DNA from: Corynebacterium glaucum
Lineage (GTDB): Bacteria > Actinomycetota > Actinomycetes > Mycobacteriales > Mycobacteriaceae
NCBI RefSeq assembly: GCF_002287505.1
Contig: NZ_CP019688.1
Coordinates: 1,042,674 to 1,106,673 of the forward strand
DNA length: 64,000 nt
Direction: 5' to 3'
Each line of letters begins with the position of its first letter. Position 1 is the first letter of the stretch. The notes below the pieces were generated by a model that worked only from the letters and a program-made list of their open reading frames with translations, did not search any database and was not told the DNA's origin. The translations under genes were made by a program, and so were the position numbers. Positions 60,802-64,000 of the stretch are shown here, one piece after another.

Positions 60802-61416
60802 CTAGATGATGCGCCGCTGCCGCGCCGTATCCACCGCAGCAGTGCGGTTGTCCACGCCCAACTTGGAGTAAATGTGAATCAGGTGCGTCTTCACCGTCGC
60901 CTGCGAGATGAACAACCGCTGCGCAATCTCCCGATTCGACGCACCCGTCTGCAGAGCCTGCAGTAGCTCGATCTCACGCTCGGATAGCGCTCCGTCGGGG
61001 CGCATCACCCGCTCCGCCAACACATTTGCCACCTGCGGCGACAGCGCGCGTTCGCGCCGGGCGGCACGCACCACAGCGTCGTGTAGTTCGTCCTCGGGCG
61101 CGTCTTTGAGTAGGTAACCCATCGCCCCGGCTTCCACAGCGGCGACCACGTCTGCCTGCGTGTCGTAGGTGGTCAGGATGAGCACCGGCGGTCCGCCCTC
61201 TGCCACCAGGCGGCGTGTCAAGGCGATGCCGTCGGCCTTGGGCATTTGAATGTCGCTGACTACCACGTCTACACCCGCAGGCACCTCGGCGGTCCCGTCG
61301 GCGGCCTCGGCCACCACTTCGATGTCGCCGAACGAGTTCAAAACGGCTCGCAAGCCTGCACGGACGACAGGGTGATCGTCGATAAGCATGACCTGCAACT
61401 TCTCTGAACCCTGCAC
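60802..61416 (-). CDS. LuxR/NarL-family response regulator (ChrA/HrrA-like), 204 aa
   Basis: Receiver with Asp55 (VVVSDIQMP) and Lys in YLLKDAPED; C-terminal HTH (LSEREIELLQALQTGASNREIAQRLFIS, split). It starts with GTG 61416, overlapping the kinase stop (TAGTG). With the kinase it faces the exporter at 62687, the arrangement of heme-responsive ChrSA in corynebacteria as I remember it. A copy of the 11-mer lies at 61377-61387 (LIDDH codons). Confidence 0.88.
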   Translation of the reverse strand: MQGSEKLQVMLIDDHPVVRAGLRAVLNSFGDIEVVAEAADGTAEVPAGVDVVVSDIQMPKADGIALTRRLVAEGGPPVLILTTYDTQADVVAAVEAGAMGYLLKDAPEDELHDAVVRAARRERALSPQVANVLAERVMRPDGALSEREIELLQALQTGASNREIAQRLFISQATVKTHLIHIYSKLGVDNRTAAVDTARQRRII

Positions 61417-62564
61417 TATCGTCCTTCCTTTTGCCCACTGAGCGGCAACGTCGCTGCGAGCACGTTGCCCTCAACCGTGAGCTCCCCGCCAGCCTCCTCC
61501 ACCCGCGCGCGCAGCCCCTTCAGACCGAAACCTTCCGGGCCGGTGATGCCGCGGCCATTGTCGTAAATATCGACGGTTGCTTGGGCACCAAGCTTATCGA
61601 CGGTCACAACAGCGACGTTGGCCCCAGCGTGACGCACAACATTGCTCAAGCCTTCGCGCACGATGCGTTCGGTGACCGATGCCGCCGGTTCCGGAAGGTC
61701 AACAGCGTTAACGCGGACATCCAACGGTGTGCCCAGCGCGCGCTGGCGGGCCTCCGCGCCCCGGGCGAGCCGCTCGATGCGCGCGGTCAGCGGCTCGGGG
61801 GCGGGCGCGTCACCTACTGCTCCGGCCGCGTTGCCGGAGACGAAGCGGCGGGCTTCCGAGAGGTTATCGGCGGCGGTCTCTCGAATGACGGTGAGCGTGT
61901 CGTGGGCGGACGTGGGGGCGTCGATAAGCGAAAGCTCTTTGTCTAGAGCTCGGCCGAGCAACACGATGGAGCTCAAGCCCTGAGCCATGGTGTCGTGGAC
62001 CTCGCGGGAGAGGCGCGAGCGCTCCTCGGCGACTCCGGCCGCGTGCTCGGCGGCGGCGAGCTCGAGTTGGGCGGCCTGCAGATCCGCGGCGAGCTGGCGG
62101 TAGTGCTCCGCGTCGGCGCGAAGCACCTGGTAAGCGTGCACGATGCCGACGGCCAAAATCGTGCCAATCGTGGGGCCAATGAGGCCGCCGATGCCGCTTC
62201 CTGGGACGGTGACCGTGAGGGTGTAGGCCAACAGGCCTGCGGTGACGGCGAGCCCCCACCCGGTGGGCAAGACGAAACACGCAACCATGACCAGCGGGAA
62301 CTCCAGCCAGACGAAGGTGGGGGAGAGTGCGGCGAGGATGATCCAGAGCACGATGACCGCGGTGAGCCATACAGCCGCCTGGCCGTGTGTGTAGGCGCGA
62401 CCGCGGTTCTGGTGCACCGTGCCGAAGAGGTAGATGGCGGCGAACGCGGTGACTACGCACATCGTGAGCCACGAGCGGGTGCCGATCAGTCCCACCACCA
62501 ACAGGACGGCGACGAGCACGTGCAGGCTCACGCGCAGTGTGGCCAAGATCCGGTTCGAGCTCAT
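61416..62564 (-). CDS. Sensor histidine kinase (ChrS/HrrS-like), 382 aa
   Basis: Five to six N-terminal membrane helices (residues about 9-145), then a coiled coil and phospho-acceptor His190 in LSREVHDTMAQGLSSIVLLGRAL (split). The HATPase domain ends with IYDNGRGITGPEGFGLKGLRARVEEAGG-type sequence (split). The small membrane sensor fits heme-sensing kinases of this group, but ligand identity is inference. TAGTGT at 62572-62577 gives a leaderless ATG 62564. Two 11-mer copies lie inside (61592-61602, 61919-61929). Confidence 0.86.
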   Translation of the reverse strand: MSSNRILATLRVSLHVLVAVLLVVGLIGTRSWLTMCVVTAFAAIYLFGTVHQNRGRAYTHGQAAVWLTAVIVLWIILAALSPTFVWLEFPLVMVACFVLPTGWGLAVTAGLLAYTLTVTVPGSGIGGLIGPTIGTILAVGIVHAYQVLRADAEHYRQLAADLQAAQLELAAAEHAAGVAEERSRLSREVHDTMAQGLSSIVLLGRALDKELSLIDAPTSAHDTLTVIRETAADNLSEARRFVSGNAAGAVGDAPAPEPLTARIERLARGAEARQRALGTPLDVRVNAVDLPEPAASVTERIVREGLSNVVRHAGANVAVVTVDKLGAQATVDIYDNGRGITGPEGFGLKGLRARVEEAGGELTVEGNVLAATLPLSGQKEGR

Positions 62565-62571
62565 GCGCGCA

Positions 62572-62577
62572 ACACTA
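62572..62577 (-). promoter_or_regulatory. Leaderless -10 box of the second kinase
   Basis: TAGTGT on the minus strand, 7 nt before ATG 62564. Confidence 0.6.
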
Positions 62578-62607
62578 GCGCGCAGCACCTACAGCTAGGG
62601 GGACGGC

Positions 62608-62629
62608 GAATCAACCGATCGGTTGATTC
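62608..62629. promoter_or_regulatory. 22-bp perfect palindrome between kinase and exporter
   Basis: GAATCAACCGA followed by its exact reverse complement. A partial half-site (TTTCAACCGG) follows at about 62633-62642. It lies 44 bp from the kinase start and 58 bp from the exporter start, a fit for a shared operator. Confidence 0.65.
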
Positions 62630-62686
62630 CGATTTCAACCGGCTTCCCGATGTCTCAATGCCCTGGTCAGCGCCACAATCGGAGCC

Positions 62687-63667
62687 ATGTTCGTAGCAAT
62701 TCGAGAAATCAAGAAAGCGAAGGGGCGCTTCGGGCTGATCGTTGGCACCGTCGCGTTGATCACCCTTCTCGTTGTTGTCCTTACCGGCCTGACCTCGGGT
62801 CTGGGCAAGCAGAACACGTCTGCGCTGGAGGCACTCGCGCCAGAAGCTGTGGTGTTTGAGGACCCGGAGAATCCGTCCTTCACCACTTCCCGCGTAGACG
62901 CAAAGGACGGCACCGTGCCGCTGGGCACCGGCCAAACCCTGATGCAGGCCGCCGACGGCGAAGAGGACTCCGTCGCCGTCCTCGCGTTGCCGAGCGGCAC
63001 CGAGCTACCTGGCGGTGAAGTGCTGGGCAGCGGCGCTGTCGCGTCGGAGTCGATCGGGCTTGCCGCTGGCGAGTCGGTGCGTATCGGCCCGGCCGAGACG
63101 ACCGTCGACACGGTCACAGGTGACTTGCAGTTCTCCCACACTCCGGTGATCTGGGTGCCCACCGAGATCTGGCAGCAGGCGTTCCACACCGACGCGGACG
63201 GCACCGTGCTGCTTTCTCAGGACGCGCACATTGAGGGCGGCGTGAGCCTGAAGGAGTCCTTCCAGGGTCTGGCGGCATACGGCTCCGAGCGGGGATCGTT
63301 GATGCTCATCCAAGGCTTCCTCTACGCCATCGCGGCGCTGGTGATCATCGCGTTCCTCACCGTGTGGACCATGCAGCGCACTCGAGACCTGGCAATCCTC
63401 AAGGCCATCGGCGCATCGAACAAGTACCTGATGAAGGACGCGCTCGGCCAGTCCGCAGTACTGCTCGCACTCGGTGTCCTGGTCGGCGGCCTCGGCGCCT
63501 TCGGCATCGGCATGGCCATGGCCGGCGTCGCGCCCTTCACGCTTTCCGCGCCTGTGATCGCCGCGCCGCCGGTCGCCGTGTGGGTGCTCGGCATGGCCGG
63601 TGCACTCCTGGCAACCCGCTCCATCACCAAAATCAACCCGCAAAGCGCACTTGGAGGTGTCGCGTAA
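62687..63667 (+). CDS. FtsX-type ABC permease (HrtB-like), 326 aa
   Basis: MacB/FtsX layout: one N-terminal membrane helix (FGLIVGTVALITLLVVVLTGL, split), an extracellular domain of about 200 residues, and three C-terminal helices with the RTRDLAILKAIGASNKYL signature. Paired with the ATPase that follows (TAATG overlap). In corynebacteria such a pair next to a kinase/regulator exports heme (HrtBA). The substrate is inferred from context only. Confidence 0.82.
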   Translation: MFVAIREIKKAKGRFGLIVGTVALITLLVVVLTGLTSGLGKQNTSALEALAPEAVVFEDPENPSFTTSRVDAKDGTVPLGTGQTLMQAADGEEDSVAVLALPSGTELPGGEVLGSGAVASESIGLAAGESVRIGPAETTVDTVTGDLQFSHTPVIWVPTEIWQQAFHTDADGTVLLSQDAHIEGGVSLKESFQGLAAYGSERGSLMLIQGFLYAIAALVIIAFLTVWTMQRTRDLAILKAIGASNKYLMKDALGQSAVLLALGVLVGGLGAFGIGMAMAGVAPFTLSAPVIAAPPVAVWVLGMAGALLATRSITKINPQSALGGVA

Positions 63668-64000
63668 TGTCAAACGCCAATCTCGAGCTCAACAACGTCA
63701 CAGTCACCTTCCAAGACGGCCAGGAGCGCCTCACCGTACTCGACAACTTGGACTTCACAGCAGAACCCGGCCAGCTCACCTTCGTCGTTGGCGAATCCGG
63801 CTCCGGCAAGTCCACACTGCTCTCAGTCGCAGCCGGCCTGATTCAGCCCGATTCCGGCACCGCCACGCTCGGCGGGGTAGAGATCAATGACGAGGTGCGC
63901 CGCGACAAGATCGGCATGATCTTCCAGCAAGCTAACCTCATCTCCGCCCTCAACGTCCGCGACCAGCTCCTGGTCACCGACCACTTGCGAGGCATGAAGC
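63667..64000 (+). CDS. ABC transporter ATPase (HrtA-like), truncated by window end
   Basis: ATG 63667 overlaps the permease stop. 111 codons are visible: Walker A VVGESGSGKSTLLSVAAG and Q-loop MIFQQANLISALNV are present; the signature and Walker B lie beyond the window. MacB/LolD-type ATPase that powers the preceding permease. Confidence 0.9.
   Translation, partial: MSNANLELNNVTVTFQDGQERLTVLDNLDFTAEPGQLTFVVGESGSGKSTLLSVAAGLIQPDSGTATLGGVEINDEVRRDKIGMIFQQANLISALNVRDQLLVTDHLRGMK

Overview
The window is chromosomal DNA from a high-GC actinobacterium, almost certainly a Corynebacterium. The evidence is gene order and biology. The series argS-lysA-hom-thrB, then rho-prfA-prmC-sua5-wecA-atpI-like-atpBEFHAGDC-DUF2550-nucS, follows the order I remember from Corynebacterium and Mycobacterium. 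The window also has the glgE maltosyltransferase, the actinobacterial mismatch endonuclease NucS, and many leaderless starts with a TANNNT box 6-8 nt before the start codon. I cannot name the species.

Layout. 1-2280: right end of a mobile element with a DDE-type transposase; ATC is absent and GAT occurs once in its coding part. 2392-2465: tRNA-Arg(CCG). 2735-7513 (-): L-lactate uptake and oxidation (lldP-lutABC). 7762-13177 (+): argS, lysA, hom, thrB. 13340-16065: two tandem DUF418 membrane proteins. 16019-17749 (-): an acyl-CoA synthetase. 18117-24243 (+): Rho, release factor 1 and its methylase, threonylcarbamoyl-AMP synthase, WecA and an AtpI-like protein. 24588-31823 (+): the complete F1Fo ATP synthase operon. 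32021-34785 (+): DUF2550, NucS, a small zinc protein, a thiamine-binding-like protein and a CnoX-like thioredoxin/TPR protein. 34807-39095 (-): glgB and glgE. 39241-43569 (+): ABC ATPase, Nudix hydrolase, THUMP-like methyltransferase, cysteine desulfurase.

43621-50861 is more accessory. It holds a secreted GH25 muramidase, a spermidine-synthase-like protein, a lantibiotic-immunity-type ABC exporter with its own two-component system, and a lower-GC Abi/HEPN gene preceded by what looks like a short, terminated RNA. 50919-57964 returns to housekeeping genes (mnmA, a MetE-like protein, ligA), with an excalibur-domain surface protein, a DnaQ-like exonuclease and a cyclase among them. 57977-60649 (-) is a translationally coupled four-gene operon with an ArsR-like regulator and a serine beta-lactamase-like hydrolase. 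60802-64000 is a second two-component system divergent from an FtsX-type ABC exporter; the arrangement resembles ChrSA/HrtBA heme sensing and export.

The most unusual signal cuts across genes. The 11-mer CGTCGATAAGC occurs 16 times exactly, 12 on + and 4 on -, in several reading frames and in intergenic gaps, where about 0.03 copies are expected by base composition. I do not recognise it. Other signals worth checking are matching ATAC-N4-GTAT palindromes in front of both the sensor kinase and the exporter it may control, a 22-bp perfect palindrome in the second kinase/exporter gap, a cruciform plus 14-bp tandem repeat before the cysteine desulfurase, and the RNA candidate before the Abi gene.
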